This document shows positions 7,288-16,721 of a DNA stretch of 64,000 nt, in pieces. Positions within the stretch are counted from its first letter, which is position 1. Each line of letters opens with the position of its first letter. The translations under genes and the position numbers were made by a program. The DNA comes from Chryseobacterium lathyri (lineage in GTDB: Bacteria > Bacteroidota > Bacteroidia > Flavobacteriales > Weeksellaceae), in contig NZ_QNFY01000010.1 in the NCBI RefSeq assembly GCF_003290185.1, positions 1 to 64,000 on the forward strand, read 5' to 3'. The notes below the pieces were generated by a model. That model was not told the origin of the DNA, did not search any database, and was given only the letters and a program-made list of their open reading frames with translations.

Positions 7288-9708
7288 ATGAAAAAATTAA
7301 GCCTGTCTGTTATACTCCTGGGAGCTGTTTTGGTGAATGCACAGGAACAGGAAAAAGGAAATCAGATCGAAGATATAATTATCGTAGGAAACCGCAATAC
7401 GAAAAGGACAAAACTGGAAACACCGGTTCCCGTAGATGTTATCAATATAGAAAAGCTACAGAAATCTGCGCCACAGACTACGGTTCAGGATCTGCTGAAT
7501 TATGTGATTCCGTCATTTAATTCTGTAAGGCAGTCAGCATCTGATGGGACAGAACATATTGATCCCGTAACCTTGAGAGGAATGGGGCCGGATCAGGTTT
7601 TGGTACTCATCAATGGGAAAAGAAGACACACCACTTCACTGGTCAATTATCAGAATACCGTTGGAAATGGCTCTGTAGGAACAGATCTCAGTACAATTCC
7701 GGTAATCGCTATTGACAGGATAGAAGTGTTAAGAGACGGTGCAGCAGCACAATATGGTTCTGATGCCATTGCAGGAGTAGTCAATATTATTCTTAAGAAA
7801 GATATAGGAGCATCAGCTTCAGCATCCTATGGAATTAGCGGAAGAAATGATGGTGAAACCTATCAGGCCGGAATCAATTACGGATCTTCTCTTGGGAAAA
7901 AGGAAAGTTATATAAACCTTTCATTGCAATTGAGCCACAGAGGAAAGACCACAAGAACTCAAAATCATGATCTGGACATTTTCGGAGATAATTTTGCCTA
8001 TGAATTTGCTAATGATCCTATCGCGGCCAGAGCTGCTGATGATCAGATTATTAGAGAACGAGGCCTCACCAGGGATGACTTTAATTTTCAAATCGGGGAT
8101 GCACAAATCAGGCAGGCCCAGTTGTTTTTTAATTCTGAATACCCTTTAAGTGAAAGCTTTAAGCTGTATTCCTTTGGAGGTTTCAGTATTAAACAAGGAA
8201 AAGGCTTCGGTTTCAGAAGGCTTCCCGGAGAAAAAGATAATGTAGTTTCTTCTATCTATCCAAACGGATTTCAGGCCTCTTTGAACTCGCAGGTTTACGA
8301 CTTTTCTTATGCTGTAGGAGCAAAATATAATGTTAACAACTGGTTGTTTGATGTAAGTAATACTTTCGGAAGCAATACTTTCAATTATAATGTAGACAAT
8401 ACCAATAATGCATCTTTAGGGGCGAAATCTCCAACGAGCTTTTATGCAGGAGCGCACAGCTTTCTTCAGAATACGGTGAATCTTGATGTTTCTAAAAATC
8501 TGAATCAGTTTAATATAGCATTTGGGGGAGAATTCCGTTTTGAGCAGTACGAGATCAAACCGGGAGATGAAGCTTCCTACACCCGGTATGATATCAATGG
8601 AAATCCTGCGGTTCCCGGATCTACCGTGGAGGGGAATGGCGGCTCACAATCATTTATCGGGTTTTCTCCGGACAATGCTTTAAAGAAATCCAGGAATTCA
8701 ACAGCCGTATATGCTGATGTTTCTTATGATATCGCTAAAAAATTGAACATAGATCTGGCAGGAAGATTTGAAAATTATTCGGATTTTGGAAATACGCTGA
8801 ATGGAAAACTGGCCGTGAGGTATGAATTTGTAAAAGATTATGCAATACGGGCATCAGTAGGAACTGGCTTCAGGGCTCCATCGCTTCAGCAGCAGTATTT
8901 TAATAATTCCTATGCCGACATCTCCACTTCAGGATCGGGAATTGTCACCAAAGGGATTTTCAGGAATGACAGTGATGCAGCCAGAGCGCTTGGATTTGAT
9001 CAATTAAAACAGGAAACATCAGTCAATGCCAGTGCAGGCCTTACCCTGAAACCTGCCAACAGGCTGTTTGTAACAGTTGACGGATATTGGATCAGAGTAA
9101 AAGACCGAATAGTGATCACCAGTAATATCGAAGATCCGAGACTGGCCCAGTACGACGTAGAAAGCGGAAGATTCTTTGCTAATGCAGTAGACACAGAAAC
9201 AAAAGGAGTAGATGTTGTTATCACTTATGATTGGAAACTGGGCGGAGGAAATTTAAATATCAATCTGGCAGGAAATTATACAGAAACCAAAATCACAGAT
9301 TTCCATTTTCCTGAAAACTTAGTGCCTTCCCAGGATGAATATTTCGGACCGGACCAGATCAATATCATCGAAACACTTTCTCCTAAGACAAAAGCTTCCT
9401 TAGGATTGAATTATGCAATTGGAAAATTCAATTTTATGGTGAGAAATACGTATTTTGGCCAGGTCATAAGAGATGGCTACCCATTTGGAAAAGTTCAGAA
9501 GTTCTCTTCTAAAGTGGTTACAGATGTGAGTGTAGGCTATGATATAACGAAAAATATTAATCTTACCATAGGAGCCAATAATGCCTTTGATGTGTTTCCG
9601 GACCTTCAGATCTATGAAAATTCATACTATGGCGTGTTTAAATATGCGCCGGTCCAGATGGGAACGCTGGGGAGTTATTTCTTCGGAAGACTTAATTTTA
9701 ATTTTTAA
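7288..9708 (+). CDS. TonB-dependent outer-membrane receptor, SAM-riboswitch controlled
   Basis: This 806-residue receptor has a signal peptide (MKKLSLSVILLGAVLVNAQ), a plug domain (VPVDVINIEKL..., VTLRGMGPDQVLVLINGKRR, IDRIEVLRDGAAAQYGSDA, AGVVNIILKK) and a 22-strand type barrel ending in GRLNFNF. It lacks the N-terminal carboxypeptidase-regulatory-like domain of SusC proteins and has no SusD partner, so it looks like a small-molecule receptor and not a glycan one. It imports its ligand across the outer membrane with TonB-ExbBD energy. The S-box RNA 100 bp upstream and the amino-acid permease 7 bp downstream suggest a methionine-related substrate. That substrate assignment is inference; the family call is firm. 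Confidence 0.9.
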   Translation: MKKLSLSVILLGAVLVNAQEQEKGNQIEDIIIVGNRNTKRTKLETPVPVDVINIEKLQKSAPQTTVQDLLNYVIPSFNSVRQSASDGTEHIDPVTLRGMGPDQVLVLINGKRRHTTSLVNYQNTVGNGSVGTDLSTIPVIAIDRIEVLRDGAAAQYGSDAIAGVVNIILKKDIGASASASYGISGRNDGETYQAGINYGSSLGKKESYINLSLQLSHRGKTTRTQNHDLDIFGDNFAYEFANDPIAARAADDQIIRERGLTRDDFNFQIGDAQIRQAQLFFNSEYPLSESFKLYSFGGFSIKQGKGFGFRRLPGEKDNVVSSIYPNGFQASLNSQVYDFSYAVGAKYNVNNWLFDVSNTFGSNTFNYNVDNTNNASLGAKSPTSFYAGAHSFLQNTVNLDVSKNLNQFNIAFGGEFRFEQYEIKPGDEASYTRYDINGNPAVPGSTVEGNGGSQSFIGFSPDNALKKSRNSTAVYADVSYDIAKKLNIDLAGRFENYSDFGNTLNGKLAVRYEFVKDYAIRASVGTGFRAPSLQQQYFNNSYADISTSGSGIVTKGIFRNDSDAARALGFDQLKQETSVNASAGLTLKPANRLFVTVDGYWIRVKDRIVITSNIEDPRLAQYDVESGRFFANAVDTETKGVDVVITYDWKLGGGNLNINLAGNYTETKITDFHFPENLVPSQDEYFGPDQINIIETLSPKTKASLGLNYAIGKFNFMVRNTYFGQVIRDGYPFGKVQKFSSKVVTDVSVGYDITKNINLTIGANNAFDVFPDLQIYENSYYGVFKYAPVQMGTLGSYFFGRLNFNF

Positions 9709-9715
9709 CTGCTAA

Positions 9716-11011
9716 ATGAGTACTGCTACACATCAGATCGGCTGGAAAACGGCTGCCGCAATTGTTGTCTCCAATATGATAGGGACAGGAATATTCACCA
9801 CGTTAGGCTTTCAGCTGTCTGATATTACCAACACCTACAGTATTTTCCTGTTGTGGATCATCGGCGGAATCCTAGCCCTGTTCGGAGCGTTTTGCTATGC
9901 CGAGCTGGGATCTTATTTTAAAGGAAACGGCGGAGATTATATTTATCTTAAAGAAACCTATCATCCGGTATTTGGCTATCTGGTGAGCTGGATCTCTCTG
10001 ATCATCGGGTTTTCTGCGCCTGTTGCTTTGGCGGCACTGGCAATGTCAAAATACCTTTCAGCGTTTAATTATACTTTTGGAAACGGTTTTGCCATAGGCT
10101 TCATTTTTCTTGTGGCAGCGAGCTTATCGTTCAGCCTTAAAACATCAAGCAGGTTTCATAATTTTTTTACCTTTATCAAAATTGCTTTTATTATTATACT
10201 GGTGATTCTTGGCGTTGTGCTTTCAGGATCTGAGATAGGAAACAGCCTGAAATTCACTGACAGCTGGCAGAACGAGATTATGCTTCCAGCTTTTGCTACA
10301 TCCCTGGTTTTTGTTACCTATTCCTATACCGGCTGGAATTCTGCTTCTTACATTGCAGGAGAAATAAAAGACGTTCAGAGAAATCTTCCTAAAGCTTTAA
10401 TTGTGGGAACTGTTTTTGTCACAGTAAGTTATCTGCTGGTTAATTTTATCATGCTGAAACATGCACCTGTAAGCCAGCTGGCAGGGAAAGAAGATGTCAT
10501 GGGGGAAGCCGCAGGGAATATGCTGGGCAGCGGTTTTGGGAAAATCGTCAATGTTTTTATTGCCTTACAGCTGATTGCTACCATCAGTGGCTATTTATGG
10601 GTAGGTTCAAGACTTACACAGGCTTTTGCGAAAGAAAACCATTTGTGGAGATCACTTGCTGTCAATAATAAAAAAGGAATTCCTGTAAGGGCTATTTTTG
10701 CTCATGCAGTGATTGCTTCAGTGATCATTCTGACAGGAAGTTTTAAAGAGATCTTTGTGTATACCGCTTTTATTCTTCAACTGTTTGCCAGCCTTTCTAT
10801 TTCGACGGTTTTCTTTCTTAAAAAAGACCAGCGGAAAATATTTAAATCCAATATATTTTACATTTTTCCAACAGTTTTTCTGCTTTTCAGTATGTATATC
10901 CTCTACTTTACACTCATCCATAATCCTAAAGAAAGCATTATAGGACTTGGAATTGTAGCTTTTGGACTGATTTTATATGTCATTGACAGGAAATTTTTTA
11001 AAAAACCTTGA
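9716..11011 (+). CDS. APC-family amino-acid permease
   Basis: This 431-residue inner-membrane protein has about 12 hydrophobic segments and the APC N-terminal signature IVVSNMIGTGIFTTLG (helix 1 substrate-binding motif), followed by GGILALFGAFCYAELG. It is the LAT/AAT-like branch of the amino acid-polyamine-organocation superfamily, which carries amino acids by proton symport or exchange. It begins 7 bp after the TonB-dependent receptor and so shares its SAM-riboswitch leader. An outer-membrane receptor and an inner-membrane permease in one S-box transcript would make a complete two-membrane uptake route for methionine or a sulfur amino-acid derivative. Substrate is inferred from regulation only. 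Confidence 0.85.
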   Translation: MSTATHQIGWKTAAAIVVSNMIGTGIFTTLGFQLSDITNTYSIFLLWIIGGILALFGAFCYAELGSYFKGNGGDYIYLKETYHPVFGYLVSWISLIIGFSAPVALAALAMSKYLSAFNYTFGNGFAIGFIFLVAASLSFSLKTSSRFHNFFTFIKIAFIIILVILGVVLSGSEIGNSLKFTDSWQNEIMLPAFATSLVFVTYSYTGWNSASYIAGEIKDVQRNLPKALIVGTVFVTVSYLLVNFIMLKHAPVSQLAGKEDVMGEAAGNMLGSGFGKIVNVFIALQLIATISGYLWVGSRLTQAFAKENHLWRSLAVNNKKGIPVRAIFAHAVIASVIILTGSFKEIFVYTAFILQLFASLSISTVFFLKKDQRKIFKSNIFYIFPTVFLLFSMYILYFTLIHNPKESIIGLGIVAFGLILYVIDRKFFKKP

Positions 11012-11121
11012 CAGGGTAAATATTCTGTTTATTCTAAAAAAAACACCATAAATCCTAATGATTCAAAAAATTATATGAATCTGGCAGGTCAAAGGAATTT
11101 TAATTTGAATTAATAAATTCT

Positions 11122-11129
11122 TATCTTTG
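11122..11129 (+). promoter_or_regulatory. Candidate -7 element for prfA
   Basis: TATCTTTG matches the TAnnTTTG element 20 bp before the prfA start. The nearest upstream TTTG (11104-11107) gives a short 14-bp spacer, so the -33 part is uncertain. Confidence 0.4.
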
Positions 11130-11148
11130 CACTCTCAAAAATTGCAGA

Positions 11149-12234
11149 ATGTCTAAATCATTAATTCCAAAACTAGAAGCTATTAAACAAAGATATAATG
11201 AGGTTGCCGACCTTATTATACAGCCTGATATCATTTCAGATCAAAAAAAATATTCTTCTCTGAATAAAGAATACAGTGATTTAGGAAAGATTGTAAAAGT
11301 TTACGACCAGTATAAAGGTGCCCTGGATACGATTGAAGAATCTGATGAGATCATCGCCGACGGTTCAGACAGAGATCTTGTAGACCTTGCGAAAGAGGAA
11401 AAAATGGAAGCTCAGGCTAAAATACCCGGCCTGGAAGAAGAATTAAAAGTTCTTTTGATTCCTAAAGATCCTGCAGATGATAAAAACATCATAGTAGAAT
11501 TACGTGCCGGAACAGGAGGTGATGAAGCGGCCATTTTTGTGGAAGACATCTACAGAATGTATAGCATGTACTTCAAAACAAAAGGATGGAGACATGAAGT
11601 GACGGATTCTAACGAAGCAGCAAAAGGCTACAAAGAACTCATCATGAAAGTAGAAGGGGAAGGTGTTTACGGAATCATGAAATTCGAGTCCGGAGTTCAC
11701 CGTGTACAGCGTGTTCCCGAAACTGAATCTCAGGGAAGAGTTCATACTTCTGCCATCACCATTGCAGTGCTTCCGGAAGCTGAAGAAGTGGATGTGGAGA
11801 TCAATCCTGCAGATATCGAAATGCAGACATCCCGTTCAGGAGGTGCCGGTGGACAGAACGTTAACAAAGTAGAGACTAAGGTACAGCTTACTCACAAGCC
11901 TTCAGGTTTAGTGGTTGTATGTCAGCAGGCCCGTTCTCAGCTGGCAAACCGTGAGCTCGCAATGGAAATGCTTCGTGCGAAATTATATGATATTAAACTT
12001 CAGGAAGTTCAGGGAGATATTGCTGCACAGAGAAAAACAATGGTTTCTACGGGAGACCGTTCCGCAAAGATTAAAACTTACAACTATCCTCAGGGGAGAG
12101 TGACAGATCATAGAATCAATAAATCTATGTATAACCTCGATGCTTATATGAACGGAGATATTTCTGAAATGATAGATGCAGTCATCATGGCGGAAAATGC
12201 AGAGAAGATGAAGGGAGAAGAAGAAAATTATTAA
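11149..12234 (+). CDS. prfA: Peptide chain release factor 1
   Basis: This 361-residue class I release factor has the usual RF1 length. The GGQ loop ([17 protein letters not shown] at 234-236) hydrolyses peptidyl-tRNA, and the preceding [19 protein letters not shown] segment is typical of RF1/RF2. The RF1 stop-codon recognition loop lies in domain 2 within this block. It terminates translation at UAA and UAG. It is monocistronic, with a TAnnTTTG-like element upstream and a terminator downstream. It is distinct from the RF-like PrfH at 25385-26083, which lacks the codon-recognition domain. Confidence 0.97.
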   Translation: MSKSLIPKLEAIKQRYNEVADLIIQPDIISDQKKYSSLNKEYSDLGKIVKVYDQYKGALDTIEESDEIIADGSDRDLVDLAKEEKMEAQAKIPGLEEELKVLLIPKDPADDKNIIVELRAGTGGDEAAIFVEDIYRMYSMYFKTKGWRHEVTDSNEAAKGYKELIMKVEGEGVYGIMKFESGVHRVQRVPETESQGRVHTSAITIAVLPEAEEVDVEINPADIEMQTSRSGGAGGQNVNKVETKVQLTHKPSGLVVVCQQARSQLANRELAMEMLRAKLYDIKLQEVQGDIAAQRKTMVSTGDRSAKIKTYNYPQGRVTDHRINKSMYNLDAYMNGDISEMIDAVIMAENAEKMKGEEENY

Positions 12235-12251
12235 AAATAAATTATAAATCA

Positions 12252-12279
12252 GGCTCTTGAAATCCAGGAGCTTTTTTTT
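12252..12279 (+). terminator. Rho-independent terminator
   Basis: Stem GGCTCTTG / CAGGAGCT with a short loop and eight Ts, 17 bp after the prfA stop. Confidence 0.85.
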
Positions 12280-12323
12280 GCTGTATATTCATTCAAAAAA
12301 ACATTGAATTAAAACAAAATAAT

Positions 12324-12998
12324 ATGAACAATTTTAAGGTCATTATATTCATGATGCTGGCATTGTTAAGTCAAAATCTGCTGGCTCAGACAGAAGTGAA
12401 GAAACCTTCTGAAGTCTTTGAAATGTATTTTGGAACTTTCGTTAAAAACGATGATGCTGTACTTTCTAAGCTGAATGATTATTTAAGACCTACCGTAGAA
12501 GGAGAAAATGCTTATCAGGTAGATTTTAAAACCGTTTCCAGGGATATGATGAAAGAAACCACCGACAACTTTTTATCTGCTTTTTCCAAAACTACGGCAG
12601 ATGCCTGTAGAAAAGAAGCCGAAGATTATTTCACTGCTATGATGGAAAATTTTAAAAATGGAAAACTTTCCGTTAAAGACGTAAAAATTGTCCAGAATGA
12701 ATATATAGAGGATCAGAAAATTGCTGAGGTTAATTATTCAGTCAGCTTCAAGGTTCCGGCTAAATTTTCTGATATTCCAACAGGGGATATGAAAAACGTT
12801 AAGCCTGAAGACCTTAAAAAATACCTTGTTCAAAGTGTACAGGCTTTTAAAAATGCTGATAAAACAGTGATAACGGAGCAAAAGTTCAGTTTGTACCAGC
12901 TAAACGAAGGTGGAAAAACATACTACTGGAACGGCAGCCCTGATGAAATTGTTGCGGGATTGACAGATTTCTATTTTGATAGTTTCGGATCTAAATAA
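12324..12998 (+). CDS. Secreted hypothetical protein
   Basis: This 224-residue protein has a clear signal peptide (MNNFKVIIFMMLALLSQNLLAQ) and no lipobox or membrane segment after it, so it should be periplasmic or secreted. The mature part is Lys/Asp-rich and probably mostly helical in its first half (EVFEMYFGTFVKNDDAVLSK), ending with an aromatic-rich segment (YYWNGSPDEIVAGLTDFYFD). I do not recognise a family. It stands alone between two terminators, so context gives no functional hint. Confidence 0.75.
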   Translation: MNNFKVIIFMMLALLSQNLLAQTEVKKPSEVFEMYFGTFVKNDDAVLSKLNDYLRPTVEGENAYQVDFKTVSRDMMKETTDNFLSAFSKTTADACRKEAEDYFTAMMENFKNGKLSVKDVKIVQNEYIEDQKIAEVNYSVSFKVPAKFSDIPTGDMKNVKPEDLKKYLVQSVQAFKNADKTVITEQKFSLYQLNEGGKTYYWNGSPDEIVAGLTDFYFDSFGSK

Positions 12999-13019
12999 TG
13001 ATCTTTGAAAAATAGTAAT

Positions 13020-13046
13020 AAAGCTCTGGTTTCAGGGCTTTTTTTA
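13020..13046 (+). terminator. Rho-independent terminator
   Basis: Stem AAGCTCTG / CAGGGCTT with a GTTT loop and a T-run. It closes the hypothetical gene and rules out translation starts for the next gene placed inside it. Confidence 0.85.
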
Positions 13047-13085
13047 TTTCGTATACTTTACGTATTTTTGAGAAAACCCTTGATT

Positions 13086-15194
13086 ATGAATTTTAAGCCT
13101 ATGTTATTAACTGCTGGAGTTTTGTTTTCAGCAACTATTTATTCTCAAAAAATGAATTATCCTAAAGCAGAAAAAGGAAGTCAGACAGATACTTATTTTG
13201 GTAATGCGGTTGCAGACCCTTTCAGAGATCTTGAAAATGATTCTGACGCTACAAAGAAATGGGTAGATGATGAAGTAGCTTACAGCCAGAATTATCTTTC
13301 AAAGATCCCGTTCAGAAATACAATCAAGGATCAGTTAACCGAGATCTGGAATTATGAGAAAATTTCAGCACCTTTCAAAGAAGGAGATTATACGTACTAT
13401 TATAAAAATAATGGCCTTCAGGCGCAGTCTATCTTATACAGAACAGATAATAAGACTAAAGCAACGGAGATATTTTTAGATCCTAATAAATTTTCAGAAA
13501 AAGGAACTACTTCTCTTTCCAATCTGTCATTCAATAAAAAAGGAAACCTGGCAGCATACTCCATTTCTGAAGGCGGGAGCGACTGGAATAAGATCATTAT
13601 CATAGACGCCATTACCAAAAAACAGATTGATGAAACATTGGTAGATGTAAAATTCAGCGGAATTTCCTGGCAGGGTGATGAAGGATTCTACTATTCGAGC
13701 TATGATAAACCGAAAGAAGGAACGGTCCTTTCGGGAATGACAGATAAGCACAAAGTGTATTTCCATAAATTAGGAACAAAGCAATCTGAAGACAAATTGA
13801 TCTTCGGAGGAGATAAAACACCCAGAAGATATCTTGGAGCAGGGGTTTCTGAAGACCAAAGGTACCTGATTATTTCTGCAGCCAATGCAACCAATGGGAA
13901 CGAATTGTATATCAAAGACTTAAAAAAAGGCGGTGACTTTGTACAGATTAATAAAGGTTTTGATATTAATGCCAGTATTGTAGACACTCAGGGGGATGAT
14001 CTTTTCATCTTTACAGATAAAGATGCCCCGAACATGCGTCTTGTAAAAACCAGCATTACCAATCCTTCACCGGAAACCTGGAAAGATGTTATCCCGCAAA
14101 CAGAAAATGTATTGGGAATATCTACAGGAGGCGGATATTTCTTTGCTACTTATATGGTTGATGCTATTGATCAGGTAAAGCAGTTTGACAAAACAGGAAA
14201 ACTGATCAGGGAAATTGCTCTTCCAGGAAAAGGAAACGTAGGAGGTTTCGGAGGAAAAGAAGAGGAAAAAGAACTTTATTTCTCTTTTAGCAACTATATT
14301 ACACCGGGAACGACCTACAAATTCAATGCAGATTCAGGGAAATCAGAAGTTTATCAGAAGCCTAAAGTAAAATTCAATCCGGAAGATTATATTTCAGAGC
14401 AAGTGTTCTACACTTCAAAAGACGGAACCAAGATTCCAATGATGATCAACTATAAAAAAGGAACAAAGCTAGACGGTAAAAACCCTACGATCCTGTATTC
14501 TTACGGAGGTTTCAATATCAGCCTTCAGCCTTCATTCTCTGTAGTGAATGCGATCTGGATGGAAAACGGAGGAATCTACGCAGTGCCAAATATCCGCGGA
14601 GGTGGTGAATATGGTAAAAAATGGCACGATGCAGGAACAAAAACACAAAAGAAAAACGTTTTTGAAGACTTCATTGCAGCAGGAGAATATCTGCAAAGCA
14701 AAGGTTATACTTCAAAAGAATATATGGCATTATCCGGAAGATCGAACGGCGGGCTGCTTGTAGGAGCAACAATGACCATGCGTCCTGATCTTGCAAGAGT
14801 AGCGTTCCCGGGTGTAGGCGTTCTGGATATGCTGAGGTACAATAAGTTCACAGCAGGAGCAGGCTGGTCTTATGATTATGGGACTGCGGAAGACAGCAAA
14901 GAAATGTTTGAATATCTTAAATCATACTCTCCGGTGCACAATGTGAAAAAAGGAACATGCTATCCTTCCACAATGATCATTACAAGTGATCATGATGACA
15001 GGGTGGTTCCGGCACACTCTTTTAAATTCGGAGCAGAGCTTCAGGATAAGCAGGGCTGTAAAAATCCAATTTTATTAAGAATTGAGAAAAATGCAGGTCA
15101 CGGAGCCGGAAGAGCAACCGACCAGGTGATCAGTGAAAATGCAGATCTTATTTCTTTTGCCCTGTACGAAATGGGAATAACAAAATTGAAATAA
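13086..15194 (+). CDS. Prolyl oligopeptidase family serine peptidase (S9A)
   Basis: The start at 13086 (MNFKPMLLTAGVLFSATIYS) gives a proper signal peptide; an upstream in-frame ATG lies before the preceding terminator and is rejected. The resulting 702-residue protein has the S9A plan: an N-terminal seven-bladed propeller and a C-terminal alpha/beta hydrolase domain. The catalytic triad is visible as GRSNGG (Ser553), Asp in DHDDR (635-639) and NAGHGAG (His672). It cleaves short peptides after proline, here in the periplasm or outside the cell. The last residues (RATDQV...ALYEMGI.KLK) recur as a decayed copy at 19242-19326, evidence of an old duplication. It is monocistronic, with a strong bidirectional terminator. 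Confidence 0.93.
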   Translation: MNFKPMLLTAGVLFSATIYSQKMNYPKAEKGSQTDTYFGNAVADPFRDLENDSDATKKWVDDEVAYSQNYLSKIPFRNTIKDQLTEIWNYEKISAPFKEGDYTYYYKNNGLQAQSILYRTDNKTKATEIFLDPNKFSEKGTTSLSNLSFNKKGNLAAYSISEGGSDWNKIIIIDAITKKQIDETLVDVKFSGISWQGDEGFYYSSYDKPKEGTVLSGMTDKHKVYFHKLGTKQSEDKLIFGGDKTPRRYLGAGVSEDQRYLIISAANATNGNELYIKDLKKGGDFVQINKGFDINASIVDTQGDDLFIFTDKDAPNMRLVKTSITNPSPETWKDVIPQTENVLGISTGGGYFFATYMVDAIDQVKQFDKTGKLIREIALPGKGNVGGFGGKEEEKELYFSFSNYITPGTTYKFNADSGKSEVYQKPKVKFNPEDYISEQVFYTSKDGTKIPMMINYKKGTKLDGKNPTILYSYGGFNISLQPSFSVVNAIWMENGGIYAVPNIRGGGEYGKKWHDAGTKTQKKNVFEDFIAAGEYLQSKGYTSKEYMALSGRSNGGLLVGATMTMRPDLARVAFPGVGVLDMLRYNKFTAGAGWSYDYGTAEDSKEMFEYLKSYSPVHNVKKGTCYPSTMIITSDHDDRVVPAHSFKFGAELQDKQGCKNPILLRIEKNAGHGAGRATDQVISENADLISFALYEMGITKLK

Positions 15195-15211
15195 TAGAAT
15201 GTAAATAATAA

Positions 15212-15240
15212 GTTTCGGCCGCTCAGAGAGCGGCCGAAAC
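15212..15240. terminator. Bidirectional terminator between convergent genes
   Basis: A perfect 13-bp stem GTTTCGGCCGCTC / GAGCGGCCGAAAC with an AGA loop lies between the prolyl oligopeptidase and the leftward gene ending at 15252. No long T-run follows on either side, but stem strength and position support termination in both directions. Confidence 0.75.
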
Positions 15241-15251
15241 TATTGTATATT

Positions 15252-16172
15252 TTACTTTGTGCTTTTAGTTTTATTCTTTTGTATCAGCTGATTTCTGATC
15301 TCATTCATTTGCTTTTGTATTTCTTCAATCTGCTTTTTCTGCTCTTCCATTATTTTTTCCGGACTGGTTGTAGTACGCGTGTTGTTTCCGCTGGCCATTC
15401 TTGAAGTATTGGAATAAGTGGCGGGATTATACGGATCTACCATACAGTCAGCATCAGGGGTTGTTCCCAGAACTCCGGCATCGGTTACGGTAATTTTATA
15501 GCAATTGCCTCCGGGAGATTTTAAAACAATAAGATCAGCTACATCCCTCCACACCAGATCATTTGGCGTTCCCGCAACATTTCCAGGAGCAGTTGATTTA
15601 CCATGGGTTACAAGGACTTGCCCCCTTAGTCCGTAATTTCTGGGAAGGTAATATTCACCAGTAGTAGTTCCTGTATTGTCCTTGTACATAAAATAAGGAC
15701 CTAGATATATGCTATTGGGAACAGTAAAAGAGGTATATACTCCTGTAGAGGTATCCTGTGAACTCATAGAAAAGCCACCCTGACTTGCTGTCATATTTGA
15801 ATTTAGACTTCCATTTGAATTTGTAAGCATCGCTACGCTATACCCCGGCATATTAATCAAGTCTAATGCTGCTCCACCGTCGGAGGTACCTGTATTAAAA
15901 GAGGAAATGTTTTTAGTCTGTGCAAATATGCTCCCTGTTCCATCTGAAGGATTGATAACTCCGGCTATATTATATTCTGGGGCCAAGGTGGTGTTGGTTT
16001 CCAGTAAATATTGGGTATTAGTGGATGTATCTGTTTTGGAAGATCTGAAATCACCGTTTACATCCAGCGTTTTTTCAGGAGTTGAGGTATTGATTCCTAC
16101 ATTCCCGGTTCCTACTTGAGCCGATACGCTCGCCATGCATAAAACAAGGCAGGGTAAAAAAATTCTTTTCAT
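15252..16172 (-). CDS. Secreted surface protein with C-terminal coiled coil
   Basis: This 306-residue protein has a signal peptide (MKRIFLPCLVLCMASVSAQ) followed by VGINTSTPEKTLDVNGDFRS, a motif common at the N-terminus of flavobacterial fibre-like surface proteins. The middle is Ser/Thr/Gly/Asn-rich with many aromatic residues and the end (EKIMEEQKKQIEEIQKQMNE...) is a coiled coil, so a trimeric fibre is plausible. There is no T9SS sorting domain. Function is unknown. A TAnnTTTG element (16192-16199, this strand) and a perfect inverted repeat (16227-16259) lie upstream, suggesting specific control. Confidence 0.75.
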   Translation of the reverse strand: MKRIFLPCLVLCMASVSAQVGTGNVGINTSTPEKTLDVNGDFRSSKTDTSTNTQYLLETNTTLAPEYNIAGVINPSDGTGSIFAQTKNISSFNTGTSDGGAALDLINMPGYSVAMLTNSNGSLNSNMTASQGGFSMSSQDTSTGVYTSFTVPNSIYLGPYFMYKDNTGTTTGEYYLPRNYGLRGQVLVTHGKSTAPGNVAGTPNDLVWRDVADLIVLKSPGGNCYKITVTDAGVLGTTPDADCMVDPYNPATYSNTSRMASGNNTRTTTSPEKIMEEQKKQIEEIQKQMNEIRNQLIQKNKTKSTK

Positions 16173-16191
16173 CTGTTTCTGATTTTGGAAG

Positions 16192-16199
16192 CAAAAGTA
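16192..16199 (-). promoter_or_regulatory. Candidate -7 element
   Basis: On the minus strand this reads TACTTTTG, a match to TAnnTTTG, 20 bp upstream of the surface-protein start. No convincing TTG is seen at the usual spacing, so the promoter may be weak or activator-dependent. Confidence 0.45.
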
Positions 16200-16226
16200 G
16201 TAGTCTCTTAAACAGAAAGAAAGCTT

Positions 16227-16259
16227 TTTATCTGTAAAATTCTGAATTTTACAGATAAA
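16227..16259. repeat. Perfect 15-bp inverted repeat, possible operator
   Basis: TTTATCTGTAAAATT and AATTTTACAGATAAA flank a CTG spacer. The repeat sits just upstream of the -7 element of the leftward surface-protein gene, covering the expected -33 region. This is a good position for an operator bound by a dimeric regulator. The neighbouring HTH or AraC proteins are candidates, though nothing proves the pairing. Confidence 0.6.
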
Positions 16260-16385
16260 TACTTCATTATAACTGTTTGATAATTAATTATTTGATTGCT
16301 CTTTCTTGTTCCTGTATAGTAAGCTCTTTTTGATACATTTTGTAAGCACTGGAATAGGTATAAAGAGTTGAATTTTATAAATAAA

Positions 16386-16721
16386 TTATTTTTTGCTGAA
16401 TTTTTCTTTCCATTTTTTTACCGTGTTTCTGCTGAGGCTATAATGATTGGCTAACTCAGAATCATTCATCCTGTTCGTTTTTTGGTAATCCAGTATGGCT
16501 ATTATTGTTGAATGATCGTAGGAACGGTATTTTTGATTAGTATATACCTTTCCGAAAATAATCTCATTCAGTTTGATGACCTCCAGGGTAGATAGCTTTT
16601 TTTTGGAAAGATAATAGTGGCATTCCTCTATTTTGTCAGGATGCTTCATGATGATGAGGTCAGAATATATTTTAATATAATCGGGAAAATCTGTATCTAT
16701 CTCTGATGTTTTTTTATCCAT
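16386..16721 (-). CDS. Helix-turn-helix protein
   Basis: This 111-residue protein ends in a helix-turn-helix (MNDSELANHYSLSRNTVKKW KEKF), the type found in transposase OrfA and in Chryseobacterium regulators. The first 60 residues are charged and unrecognised. Its start overlaps the end of the upstream HTH gene by 25 bp, so the two are co-translated. There is no DDE catalytic partner and no terminal inverted repeats nearby, so a regulator is more likely than an insertion sequence. Confidence 0.65.
   Translation of the reverse strand: MDKKTSEIDTDFPDYIKIYSDLIIMKHPDKIEECHYYLSKKKLSTLEVIKLNEIIFGKVYTNQKYRSYDHSTIIAILDYQKTNRMNDSELANHYSLSRNTVKKWKEKFSKK

Noticed and set aside
13005-13085. Longer start for the prolyl oligopeptidase
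   Set aside because: It lies before the terminator of the previous gene and would hide a normal signal peptide that begins at 13086.
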